Positions 8,865 through 16,425 of a DNA stretch of 64,000 bases are shown piece after piece; the stretch's first letter is position 1, and each line of letters opens with the position of its first letter. The translations under genes were made by a program, and so were the position numbers. The stretch spans positions 287,451 through 351,450 of the forward strand of contig NZ_JASJOU010000011.1 of NCBI RefSeq assembly GCF_030068605.1, written 5' to 3'. The notes beneath the pieces were generated by a model that saw only the letters and a list, made by a program, of their open reading frames with translations, ran no database searches and was not told the origin of the DNA. This DNA comes from Xanthocytophaga agilis. Its GTDB lineage: Bacteria > Bacteroidota > Bacteroidia > Cytophagales > 172606-1.

Positions 8865-9470
8865 ATGCAAAAAGTCATACTACCTTTCCCGATCAATGAG
8901 AGCAAACTCGCTAGTGGCAGTATTGAGTATGTTGATTTTGGTTCAAAGACCTTTAAAGTTTGCATTCCACCTAAGGCAAGAATAGGCCAGCAGTTAAGGC
9001 TGAGAAATTTTGCAGGAAACATTGATAAGAGTTTCGGAGATCAGGACGTAATACTGATTTTACAAAGAGAAACTCATGTATTTACTTCTTTACAAAGGGA
9101 TATACTTATTGAACTTCCTATTGATACTGCTAACCTTAGCAGAAGTACTATCACAAGAGTTCATTTACTGGATAAAGAGTACGATGTAAAAGTTCCAGTT
9201 TCGGCCAGAGATGGACAGACATTGCGTATGAAGGGATTAGCAGAAAGATTTAACGGTGGATATCCGGGAGATGTTTTACTAAAGATATTAGAACGACCCA
9301 AATTTTATAAAGGTAACTGGCATACTATCATCGGAAATTTTGTGGGATTTGGTATGCCGCTGACAGGTTCTAAATTCAGCATTACTTTTAAGCTCCCCTG
9401 GCTATTTGAGGTCTCCAATGAATGGCATTTCAGATCTTCAGACACCCATTTTCATGGACACTATTATTAA
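8865..9470 (+). CDS. Orphan DnaJ C-terminal-domain protein without J domain
   Basis: 201 residues. Residues about 25-66 (VCIPPKARIGQQLRLRNFAG, then GDQDVILIL) and about 71-145 repeat the beta-sandwich of DnaJ/CbpA C-terminal domains. The second copy shows H71-x2-F and D79 as in the usual H-x-x-F-x-R-x-G-x-D-L segment, then VPVSARDGQTLRMKGL and GYPGDVLLKILERP. The J domain with HPD and the Gly/Phe and zinc regions are absent, and the start codon leaves no room for them. The C-terminal 50 residues do not resemble DnaJ. It could bind clients or compete with full J-proteins; this is inference. No dnaK is nearby. Confidence 0.75.
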   Translation: MQKVILPFPINESKLASGSIEYVDFGSKTFKVCIPPKARIGQQLRLRNFAGNIDKSFGDQDVILILQRETHVFTSLQRDILIELPIDTANLSRSTITRVHLLDKEYDVKVPVSARDGQTLRMKGLAERFNGGYPGDVLLKILERPKFYKGNWHTIIGNFVGFGMPLTGSKFSITFKLPWLFEVSNEWHFRSSDTHFHGHYY

Positions 9471-9965
9471 AATATCAATGTATACTATAATTGTTTGATG
9501 ATTATGCAGGTAATATAAAAAAAGTATGTTTACTAATGTTTGTTAAACATATTAATTTATGTGCTGGCTTATACCGTCTATTGCTGCCATTCGCACTTTT
9601 AGAAAAGATTAATAATTTTTTGAGTGCCTATACCACAGGTATACTGTTTGGTACTTGGCAATCTGCTTACTATAAAAATTGTACAAAAAAGTGGTCTAAT
9701 AGAATTTTGTAACCCAGAGCTTTAAGGTTTGAAAAATTTAAAGTCGTAAGTTAAATGGATTATACTTTCTTTTTTGTATAACATTCAGCGAAAACCCCAA
9801 GTCACTCTCTGTAAAAAAAAATAGTATGCCTGATACAATCCATATCAGGGTGTTATTCCGTATGTATAATTGATTATAGGAATAACAAAGTCACTACTAT
9901 GTCTTTTTTATCTCTCGTACTTAACATACTTAGCCTAATAATCAAACCATAAAATCTGAATTTAG
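9471..9965. other. Intergenic region with no convincing gene
   Basis: One 73-codon open frame (9491-9712, plus) exists, but it has no family resemblance, an unremarkable start and composition like the flanking non-coding DNA, so I do not call it a gene. The right part has two adjacent inverted repeats, listed separately. Confidence 0.55.
9829..9886. repeat. Two adjacent inverted repeats upstream of the OpgC-like gene
   Basis: CCTGATA (9829-9835) pairs with TATCAGG (9843-9849), loop 7 nt. GTTATTCC (9852-9859) pairs with GGAATAAC (9879-9886), loop 19 nt. They lie 80-137 nt upstream of the start codon. They could be operators, or a weak terminator of upstream transcription. Confidence 0.4.
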
Positions 9966-11051
9966 ATGAGCCGTATTGTCCAGCTGGATGGCCTCCGTGG
10001 CCTTTTTATCATTCTTATTACTATTAATCATGTTAATACACCTCTAACTGAGTTTACTTATCAGCCTCTGGGATATGTCTCTGCAGCTGAAGGTTTTGTC
10101 TTTCTATCTGGTTTGGTAGCAGGATTGGTTTATTACAAGAGGCTAGCCCGAACCGGACTAAGAAAGGTTGTTGTCGGAGCTATTCAGCGGGCGCGAACCA
10201 TTTATATTTATCATCTCATCTCACTTTTTATTGTTTGTGCTGTAGGTTATTACTCTATTATTCACTATCACTATTGGACAGAAGTGCTAACCCGTTTTTT
10301 TCAAACCCCTGTCCAGTCACTTGTCCTAAGCCTGTTTTTACTTTATCAGCCTGATTTTTTAGATATTCTGCCGTTATACTGTCTATTGCTACTTTCTCTT
10401 CCTTTTCTGATGTACCAGTTCCGCAAAGGGAATAGTCGCTGGGTATTAGCAGTTAGCATAGGTATCTGGGGAATGAGCCAGTTGGGACTTGGGCTTAGCT
10501 ATAAGGCCACCAAACTACTTGCAAGCTATCTGCCTGGTGCGGAATTGAGTTATATGGATATTTTTGCCTGGCAGATCCTGTTTGTAGCAGGTGTATATCT
10601 GGCATATAGAAGAGCCAGTGGCAATGAATTGCGTGTCCCTTCCTATATGATATGGCCGGCAATTGCTATCATCACTGTATTAACTTTGAATAGATTTAAT
10701 GTACTGGGTAAAACTGAAGATATGTGGTGGAATTTAATTGACAAGCATCGCCTAGGTCCCTTGCGCCTGATTAATTTTGGGGCATTGGTAATTGTCATCG
10801 ATTTTTTAATGCGATCCTACAGGGGATTATTTGCCCAATCCTGGCTGGTAATACTAGGTAAACATTCTTTACAGGTATTTTCGCTTCATATTGTTTTAAT
10901 ATTTTTATTATTACCTATGGTCGCTTATTATAGTGATAATAACTCAATAGCCTTATTAGCATTGGTTGGATTTATTCTGGTATGTTTATACCTATTGGCA
11001 TGGGTACGGGAGAGAAAAAAACATGTGCAAAAAGTAGCAGTACTGGCATAG
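9966..11051 (+). CDS. OpgC-like multi-pass acyltransferase
   Basis: 361 residues with about ten hydrophobic helices. The N-terminus reads LDGLRGLFIILITINHVN (7-24) followed by YVSAAEGFVFLSGLVAGLVY, the signature of the OpgC family, which transfers succinyl groups to periplasmic glucans in proteobacteria and is related to acyltransferase-3 proteins. No opgG/opgH glucan synthesis genes are adjacent, so the acceptor is probably a different envelope glycan or lipid. The gene stands alone, with its own upstream hairpins. Confidence 0.8.
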   Translation: MSRIVQLDGLRGLFIILITINHVNTPLTEFTYQPLGYVSAAEGFVFLSGLVAGLVYYKRLARTGLRKVVVGAIQRARTIYIYHLISLFIVCAVGYYSIIHYHYWTEVLTRFFQTPVQSLVLSLFLLYQPDFLDILPLYCLLLLSLPFLMYQFRKGNSRWVLAVSIGIWGMSQLGLGLSYKATKLLASYLPGAELSYMDIFAWQILFVAGVYLAYRRASGNELRVPSYMIWPAIAIITVLTLNRFNVLGKTEDMWWNLIDKHRLGPLRLINFGALVIVIDFLMRSYRGLFAQSWLVILGKHSLQVFSLHIVLIFLLLPMVAYYSDNNSIALLALVGFILVCLYLLAWVRERKKHVQKVAVLA

Positions 11052-11125
11052 CTAGCCAAATTTCGGACCTGTAGAGCCGTGCCTGAAAAATAAAAAATAT
11101 AAGTAGAATATCTCCTCTGAAATTT

Positions 11126-11193
11126 TGACAACTCTACTGACATAGGGTTGTCACTGGGGTGTAGTTTCTTTGTAAGGTAAACTAAATGACAAC
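11126..11193. promoter_or_regulatory. TGACAAC repeats upstream of the DinB-fold gene
   Basis: TGACAAC at 11126-11132 is answered by its complement GTTGTCA at 11147-11153 and recurs in direct orientation at 11187-11193, just before the start codon at 11206. The spacing suggests a possible operator. No promoter box is convincing here. Confidence 0.35.
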
Positions 11194-11205
11194 ATTTAAA
11201 CCCTT

Positions 11206-11733
11206 ATGACTATGGCTACTACCAACATTCAGACCCAGGAAGCAGATCTGTCAACACTTGTAATTACAGCTGAAGAGCTATTGAATCACTGGCAAGGACA
11301 TCGCCGGGTTACCCGCCGGGTAATAGAAGCATTTCCGGAAGATAAGTTATTTACGTATTCTATTGGCGGTATGCGCCCTTTCTCTGAACTGGTTATGGAG
11401 ATGATTCATATTGCTGGTCCAGGAGTAAAAGGTGTGGCAACCGGAGAATGGAAGTCATTTGGAGAAGAAGACGAGTTTACAGGTGCTGCGCCTCAAACCA
11501 AAACAGAACTTTTGGCTCTTTGGGATAAAGTGACTGCCGTAATTGATTCTGTATGGCCTCAGATCCCGTTACATCGCTTTCATGAAGTAGAGGCAGCTTT
11601 TGGACAATATGAGGACTCTCTTTACTCAAGTGTTCTTTACTTTATCGACAATGAAATTCATCACAGAGGACAGGGATATGTATATCTGCGTTCACTGGGA
11701 ATAACTCCTCCGGCTTTTTATGACAGAAGCTAA
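11206..11733 (+). CDS. DinB-family four-helix-bundle protein
   Basis: 175 residues. The long amphipathic helices and the motif IHHRGQGYVYLRSLG (151-165) are typical of the DinB/YfiT superfamily, metal-binding thiol-dependent transferases. H68 (MIHIAG) and H152/H153 can supply metal ligands. The third usual histidine, four residues before the HH pair, is D148/N149 here, so metal binding may be altered. Members are often stress-induced or act as bacillithiol transferases, but no specific function can be given. Confidence 0.82.
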   Translation: MTMATTNIQTQEADLSTLVITAEELLNHWQGHRRVTRRVIEAFPEDKLFTYSIGGMRPFSELVMEMIHIAGPGVKGVATGEWKSFGEEDEFTGAAPQTKTELLALWDKVTAVIDSVWPQIPLHRFHEVEAAFGQYEDSLYSSVLYFIDNEIHHRGQGYVYLRSLGITPPAFYDRS

Positions 11734-11742
11734 GTAAAAAAT

Positions 11743-11798
11743 TCTCCATACAACATTCTCCGGTTACCCTATAGGGACTGGAGAATGTTGTATGGAGA
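11743..11798 (-). terminator. Long hairpin terminator of the cheR gene
   Basis: Arms 11743-11761 and 11780-11798 pair perfectly over 19 bp, with further GC pairing inside the loop (CCC at 11767-11769 with GGG at 11774-11776). Read on the minus strand it is followed by TTTTTT, so it terminates transcription from cheR. It may also serve the DinB-fold gene on the other strand. Confidence 0.8.
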
Positions 11799-11816
11799 GA
11801 TAATAGAACAATTTGA

Positions 11817-12662
11817 CTATACTGTTACTTTCTGGAAAATAGTAGGGCGGATCTGTTTCAATGGGACATCCATATTTGTTATAGATTCAGAGTGCCCCAG
11901 GAAGAAAAAACCTCCTGGTCTTAACTGCGTACACAAACGATTGAGTACCTGTTCCTGGGTAGCTTTATCAAAATAGATGATAACATTCCTGCAAAATATA
12001 ATATCAAAGACCGGCAACGAATTGAAATCATCTTCCATAAAATTCAAGCGATCAAACTGAACTTTAGACCGTAAAGATGGAGCAACCCTCACAGTTCTAT
12101 TAGTTGTATCCTTGCTTTTAAGAAGGTATTTCTGGCGAAGTAATAATGGAATAGGTGCAATTTTATCCTCTGTATACACCGCAGTGACGGCCTTTTGCAA
12201 TACCTGTGTGGAAATATCTGTTCCATGAATATGAAAAGAAATAGGCGTGTGAGTACATGAATACTCACTTAATACCATTGCCAGTGTATATACTTCTTCT
12301 CCACTAGAACAACCTGCACTCCATACCCGTAAGGGATATGTACGATAATGCTTGTCTATAGAAGGTAATAATTGGGATTGGAGGAACGAAAAATGATTGG
12401 GCTCCCGAAAGAAATCTGTTTTATTGGTTGTGACCTGATCAATCATATGCACTAATTCTTGTTGCTTCCCCTGATCGCTGAAGATATAGTCACAATATTC
12501 CTTAAAAGATCCCATTTGTAAAGTGCTTAATCTTTTCTGTAAGCGACTTTCAAGCATTGTTTTTTTTATGGGAGATAACTTAATACCAACACGTTCATAA
12601 ATAAATGCTGATAATCTGTTAAAGTCTGCATTGGTTAACTTTAGAGTATGGGTAAGTATCAT
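11817..12662 (-). CDS. cheR: CheR chemotaxis protein methyltransferase
   Basis: 281 residues from the ATG at 12662; the ATG at 12731 lies inside the preceding hairpin and adds non-conserved residues. CheR transfers methyl groups from S-adenosylmethionine to receptor glutamates. Seen: the alpha-helical N-domain, TNKTDFFRE (79-87), the SAM-binding WSAGCSSGEE (114-123), FCRNVIIYFD (223-232) and LGHSES. It lies 122 nt downstream of a chemoreceptor gene on the same strand. No cheA, cheW, cheB or cheY is in the window. Confidence 0.95.
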   Translation of the reverse strand: MILTHTLKLTNADFNRLSAFIYERVGIKLSPIKKTMLESRLQKRLSTLQMGSFKEYCDYIFSDQGKQQELVHMIDQVTTNKTDFFREPNHFSFLQSQLLPSIDKHYRTYPLRVWSAGCSSGEEVYTLAMVLSEYSCTHTPISFHIHGTDISTQVLQKAVTAVYTEDKIAPIPLLLRQKYLLKSKDTTNRTVRVAPSLRSKVQFDRLNFMEDDFNSLPVFDIIFCRNVIIYFDKATQEQVLNRLCTQLRPGGFFFLGHSESITNMDVPLKQIRPTIFQKVTV

Positions 12663-12723
12663 GCTGGTTGTGAGTTTGAAAATGTAGCTGCTTAGTATAG
12701 TGGAATGATTATGACTATCTGAT

Positions 12724-12768
12724 AACATCAAATCAGGAAAGATCTATTGTCCTTCCTGATTTGATGTT
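12724..12768. other. Hairpin between the chemoreceptor and cheR genes
   Basis: A perfect 16-bp stem (12724-12739 with 12753-12768) and 13-nt loop, with no U-tract on the minus strand. It follows the receptor stop codon by 16 nt. It probably gives partial termination or mRNA stabilisation, lowering cheR relative to the receptor. That role is inferred. Confidence 0.55.
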
Positions 12769-12784
12769 TGTTTATATCTAAGTC

Positions 12785-14452
12785 TTAATATTTCTCATAT
12801 GATTCGTCAAGGGTATCTGCATGCATATTTAGCTGAACTCCCTTTACAAACTTATCTGATTTTTGAGTGGAATATACTTGTGACGGAGTAGCAGACTTAT
12901 ATTTGGATGAAGTCTCACGGTTACTTTTATTTCGGCGAGTTGTCTGATATTGATCTATTTGAAAGAAAGAGATTGCATCTTTGAGCGACTCTGCCTGAGA
13001 CGAAAGTTCTTCTGCACTGGTTGCCATCTCTTCAGAAGATGCGGCATTTTGCTGAATTACCTGATTTAATTGTTGAATTGCACTATTAACCTGTTCTGCT
13101 CCTGCATTCTGCTCCATACTGGAAGCTGATATCTCTTGTACCAGCCGTGAAGTTTTGCTGATGTTAGGTACAATTTGTATCAATAGCTTACCGGATTTTT
13201 CTGCAATAGCTACACTGGATTTAGATAAAACATCAATGTCTGTGGCAGCCAGTTGACTCCTTTCTGCCAGTTTACGGACTTCAGCCGCCACAACCGCGAA
13301 TCCTTTCCCATGTTCACCCGCACGTGCTGCCTCTACTGCCGCATTCAACGCCAATAGATTCGTCTGACGTGCTATTTCACCTATGATAGAAATCTTTTCA
13401 GCAATAATTTTCATGGAATCTACTGTCTGATTCACAGCCTGACTTCCCTCCTTAATATCTTCTGCTGCCTGTAAAGCTATTTTTTCGGTTTGTTGTGCGT
13501 TATCAGTATTCTGCTGGATATTCGCGGTCATCTCTTCCATTGAAGAAGATACTTCTTCAGCCGAAGCTGCCTGTTCAGTTGCCCCCTGAGCTACCTGCTG
13601 AGAAGATGCACTCATTTGGTAACTGGCAGAAGCAATATTGTCAGATGCTGTAGTAACATACCCTATTACTTCTTTTAATTTTACTACCATGTTTTGTAAA
13701 AACTGAAGTAGTTCTCCTATTTCATCTTTACTATTTGTATTGATAGTAATCATAAGATTTCCTTCAGAGATTGCCTTAATCGCTTCTTTTGCTTTGTTCA
13801 GAGAATCCGTAATAGAACGTATAATCCAGATCGAAATACCTGCAGCCAATACTATACTGAAGGCAAGCAGAATAACCATGTTTGTTCTTGCATTCGAATA
13901 AATCTGATCTGTTTCCAGTTTAGTTTGTGCAAGAGCTGCTTCATTCTTCTTTACTAACTGGTTCACTGCTGCAATTGCATCCAATGCTGCTGCCCTGCCC
14001 GTAGTCTTAGAGAGATGATATGCTGCGGTGTTGCTTGAATCAGTGTTCATCACTACCGCTAATATCTTTATTTTGCCATAGATCTTCTGGTACTCCTGCC
14101 ATTTTTGAAGAAATTCATCTATCTGTTCATTTCCTTTTTCATCCGAAATAGCTTTTAACTGCTCAATGCGTGTAGTAAAAATTTCCAGACGTGTATCAAC
14201 ATCTTTAACAAGGTCCTGTAAGGTTTCTCTATCTTGTTCCAGTATAAAATCTTTTTCCCGCTTTGTGATAAACTGAACATCTTCTGCCAGCTTGCTTGCC
14301 AGCATGATACCTTTGGCATTTGTATCTACAATCAGATTAAGACGGTCATTTATTGTAGAAGCATTGGAGTTACCCAGATAGTATATCATGCCGGATAACA
14401 GTATTAGAATACTGAAAGCGAGAATCAGCTTCTGTTTAATTGTGAGTTGCAT
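12785..14452 (-). CDS. Methyl-accepting chemotaxis protein (four-helix-bundle sensor)
   Basis: 555 residues. Transmembrane helices at about 8-25 and 191-211 flank a periplasmic all-helical region of about 165 residues, consistent with a 4HB/CHASE3-type sensor. A HAMP domain follows (about 212-265), then the cytoplasmic coiled-coil with the highly conserved hairpin tip: [20 protein letters not shown] (361-380) and [19 protein letters not shown] (381-399). Gln/Glu-rich methylation helices flank it. The C-terminal tail is basic and lacks the NWETF CheR-tether. The partner CheR is encoded downstream. The ligand is unknown. Confidence 0.95.
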   Translation of the reverse strand: MQLTIKQKLILAFSILILLSGMIYYLGNSNASTINDRLNLIVDTNAKGIMLASKLAEDVQFITKREKDFILEQDRETLQDLVKDVDTRLEIFTTRIEQLKAISDEKGNEQIDEFLQKWQEYQKIYGKIKILAVVMNTDSSNTAAYHLSKTTGRAAALDAIAAVNQLVKKNEAALAQTKLETDQIYSNARTNMVILLAFSIVLAAGISIWIIRSITDSLNKAKEAIKAISEGNLMITINTNSKDEIGELLQFLQNMVVKLKEVIGYVTTASDNIASASYQMSASSQQVAQGATEQAASAEEVSSSMEEMTANIQQNTDNAQQTEKIALQAAEDIKEGSQAVNQTVDSMKIIAEKISIIGEIARQTNLLALNAAVEAARAGEHGKGFAVVAAEVRKLAERSQLAATDIDVLSKSSVAIAEKSGKLLIQIVPNISKTSRLVQEISASSMEQNAGAEQVNSAIQQLNQVIQQNAASSEEMATSAEELSSQAESLKDAISFFQIDQYQTTRRNKSNRETSSKYKSATPSQVYSTQKSDKFVKGVQLNMHADTLDESYEKY

Positions 14453-15312
14453 AAGAAAACGTTTTTAAGTACACTATTGATCACAAGATTAATTAGCAAT
14501 TGGTTAAGACAAACAGATATCTTTCTGATTATATTACATTGTATAGTAGGATATTGATTCTCTTTCTCTAACTAATAGACAATAACATTACAGAAGAAAT
14601 CAGTAATAAGCTTCATTATACAACTTAGGTACTTATCCACAATATTTCCTCTGATCCAGCCACTAGTATTTCTAACATGAAGAACTTCCTGAAAAATACT
14701 TATAAATTAATTTTATGCATTTATCAGGAAACAAATTGGATACACTAAGATTGTTTCTTATTCTTTCTAAGAGTTGCACATTTGAGAATATAAAGGTCTG
14801 ATATTCTTCAGCTATTTGGTAACCGATATAGACAAGAATACTACCATGTAACTTATCCGTTTTTTTTTATTAAGTAAACAGAGTGTCAGATAGGAAAGAA
14901 GAATGGTATATAGGGCTATGAAGAAGAAATGAGCGGCACTTTAGTGGAAAATGCTTAATATCTGATGTATATAAATAAGTATTTTTTGTGAAGATCCTGG
15001 GTGAGTGTGTATGACAGATTAAAGAAAAACTATAACAAATAGCTTTGATGTATTATTATTTTCCAGAAACGAATAAATATAGTAACCATTTGTATATGAA
15101 TTATATACAGCCGAACCAGTATTTTCCTATGAAGTGATATCAATTAAGGGGAGTTATAAATGAGAAAGTATAGAGAAATAAATGGAGATGCTAGTACTGA
15201 AAAAAGTCGTAATCTACCCCTTATTATGTCTCTTTTTCACCCGCTCAAAAAGGATTGCCTTGAGTAACTTTGTTCTAACAAAACAAGGTAACTAACTCAA
15301 ATTTTAACTCAT
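14453..15312. other. 860-nt region without a recognisable gene
   Basis: Strongly A/T-rich, with stops in all frames and no open frame worth calling. It contains a possible receptor promoter at its left end. At the right end is a small palindrome TTTGTT-N2-AACAAA (15269-15282), 31 nt before the VOC gene start. No RNA gene fold or repeat array is obvious. Confidence 0.6.
14484..14513 (-). promoter_or_regulatory. Possible promoter of the chemoreceptor gene
   Basis: On the minus strand TTTG (plus 14510-14513) is followed after 18 nt by TAATCTTG (plus 14484-14491), one mismatch from TAnnTTTG. The receptor start codon lies about 32 nt downstream. Confidence 0.3.
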
Positions 15313-15756
15313 ATGGCAAACCAGATTTTCATCAATCTCCCAGTGAAAGATCTTAAAAAGTCAATGGACTTCTTTACAAAACTGGGCTTTTCGTTTAACA
15401 TGCAATTTACAGATGATACAGCTGCTTGCATGGTGATTTCCGAAACTATCTATTCCATGTTACTTACACATGATAAATTTAAGGAATTTACCAGCACCGA
15501 TATCGCTGATACAAGCAAAGTAAGAGAAGTACTTACCTGCCTTGCCGTTGACAGCAAGGAAGAGGTCAATGCGATTACTGAAAAGGCAATCCATGCAGGG
15601 GCTATTGAAGAAAGAGAGGCTAAAGATTACGGTTTTATGTATTATAGAAGTTTTGCAGATCTGGACGGACATGTATGGGAAATGATGTGGATGGACCCCA
15701 CTGCGGAGAATGGAACAGAAGCACAGGCTGATGCTACCATGGATAGTCATTCATAA
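15313..15756 (+). CDS. VOC-superfamily (glyoxalase/bleomycin-resistance-like) protein
   Basis: 147 residues. It begins with FINLPVKDLKKSMDFFTKLG (6-25), the first beta-alpha unit of a VOC module, and closes with FADLDGHVWEMMWMDP, the last strand carrying the metal-ligand glutamate. Proteins of this class include lactoylglutathione lyase-like enzymes and drug-binding proteins. The substrate is not predictable. It forms a likely pair with the next VOC gene, 70 nt downstream. Confidence 0.85.
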   Translation: MANQIFINLPVKDLKKSMDFFTKLGFSFNMQFTDDTAACMVISETIYSMLLTHDKFKEFTSTDIADTSKVREVLTCLAVDSKEEVNAITEKAIHAGAIEEREAKDYGFMYYRSFADLDGHVWEMMWMDPTAENGTEAQADATMDSHS

Positions 15757-15826
15757 ATGAATGTATCGGCATTAAACAGAAGAGAGTTATATTATTCTAC
15801 AAACTAGGTATTTAAAATCTATAGCT

Positions 15827-16321
15827 ATGACAAACACACAAAAAATCGTTCCGTTTTTATGGTTTAATCATGAAGCAGAAGAAGCAGTACACTTCTATAC
15901 TTCTTTATTTAAAGATTCAAAGATCGGCACTGTGGTACGGTATGGAGAAGAAGCGTCCAGAGCTAAAAGCGCTGTGATGACAATAGAATTTCAGCTTAAT
16001 GGCCAGGAATTTATCGCGCTGAATGGAGGGCCTGAATTTAAATTTACAGAAGCACTTTCTCTCTTTATTAAGTGTGAAACCCAGGAAGAAGTAGATTATT
16101 TATGGGACAAACTTTCTGAAGGTGGCGAAAAAAGCCAATGTGGCTGGCTTAAGGATAAATACGGGTTGTCGTGGCAGGTAGTACCTACTGCTTTGCTGAA
16201 GATGATGCGGGATAAAGAGCCACAAAGAGCCAAACGGGTAATGGAAGCAATGATGAAAATGGATAAGATAGAGGTATCAATATTGGAAGAAGCTTATAAT
16301 GCACAGGCTGCACAGGCTTGA
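15827..16321 (+). CDS. PhnB-like VOC protein
   Basis: 164 residues. The N-terminus IVPFLWFNHEAEEAVHFYTS (7-26) and the closing CGWLKDKYGLSWQVVP match the PhnB/3-demethylubiquinone-methyltransferase-like branch of the VOC superfamily. The C-terminal Lys/Met-rich helix is typical for that branch. The catalytic role is undefined in most members. Co-directional with the preceding VOC gene and ended by a strong terminator. Confidence 0.88.
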   Translation: MTNTQKIVPFLWFNHEAEEAVHFYTSLFKDSKIGTVVRYGEEASRAKSAVMTIEFQLNGQEFIALNGGPEFKFTEALSLFIKCETQEEVDYLWDKLSEGGEKSQCGWLKDKYGLSWQVVPTALLKMMRDKEPQRAKRVMEAMMKMDKIEVSILEEAYNAQAAQA

Positions 16322-16322
16322 G

Positions 16323-16361
16323 AGTATATGGCCAGTAGAAATCTACTGGCCATATACTTTT
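16323..16361 (+). terminator. Terminator after the two VOC genes
   Basis: An uninterrupted stem (16323-16339 with 16342-16358) whose 2-nt nominal loop would open to about 6 nt, followed by TTT. The outer part of the stem is A/T-rich. Confidence 0.8.
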
Positions 16362-16425
16362 ATTGTAGAATATACTCTTTTTATGTAAAGTGAGAATATT
16401 GGTAAATAATTATTCAGTATATAAC

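Noticed and set aside
9491..9712. 73-codon plus-strand open frame after the DnaJ-CTD gene
   Set aside because: No recognisable family, no leader or motif, composition like the surrounding non-coding DNA; length within chance for A/T-rich sequence.
14453..15312. Possible non-coding RNA in the 860-nt gap
   Set aside because: No stable extended fold, conserved motif or promoter-terminator pair was visible; only small palindromes were seen.
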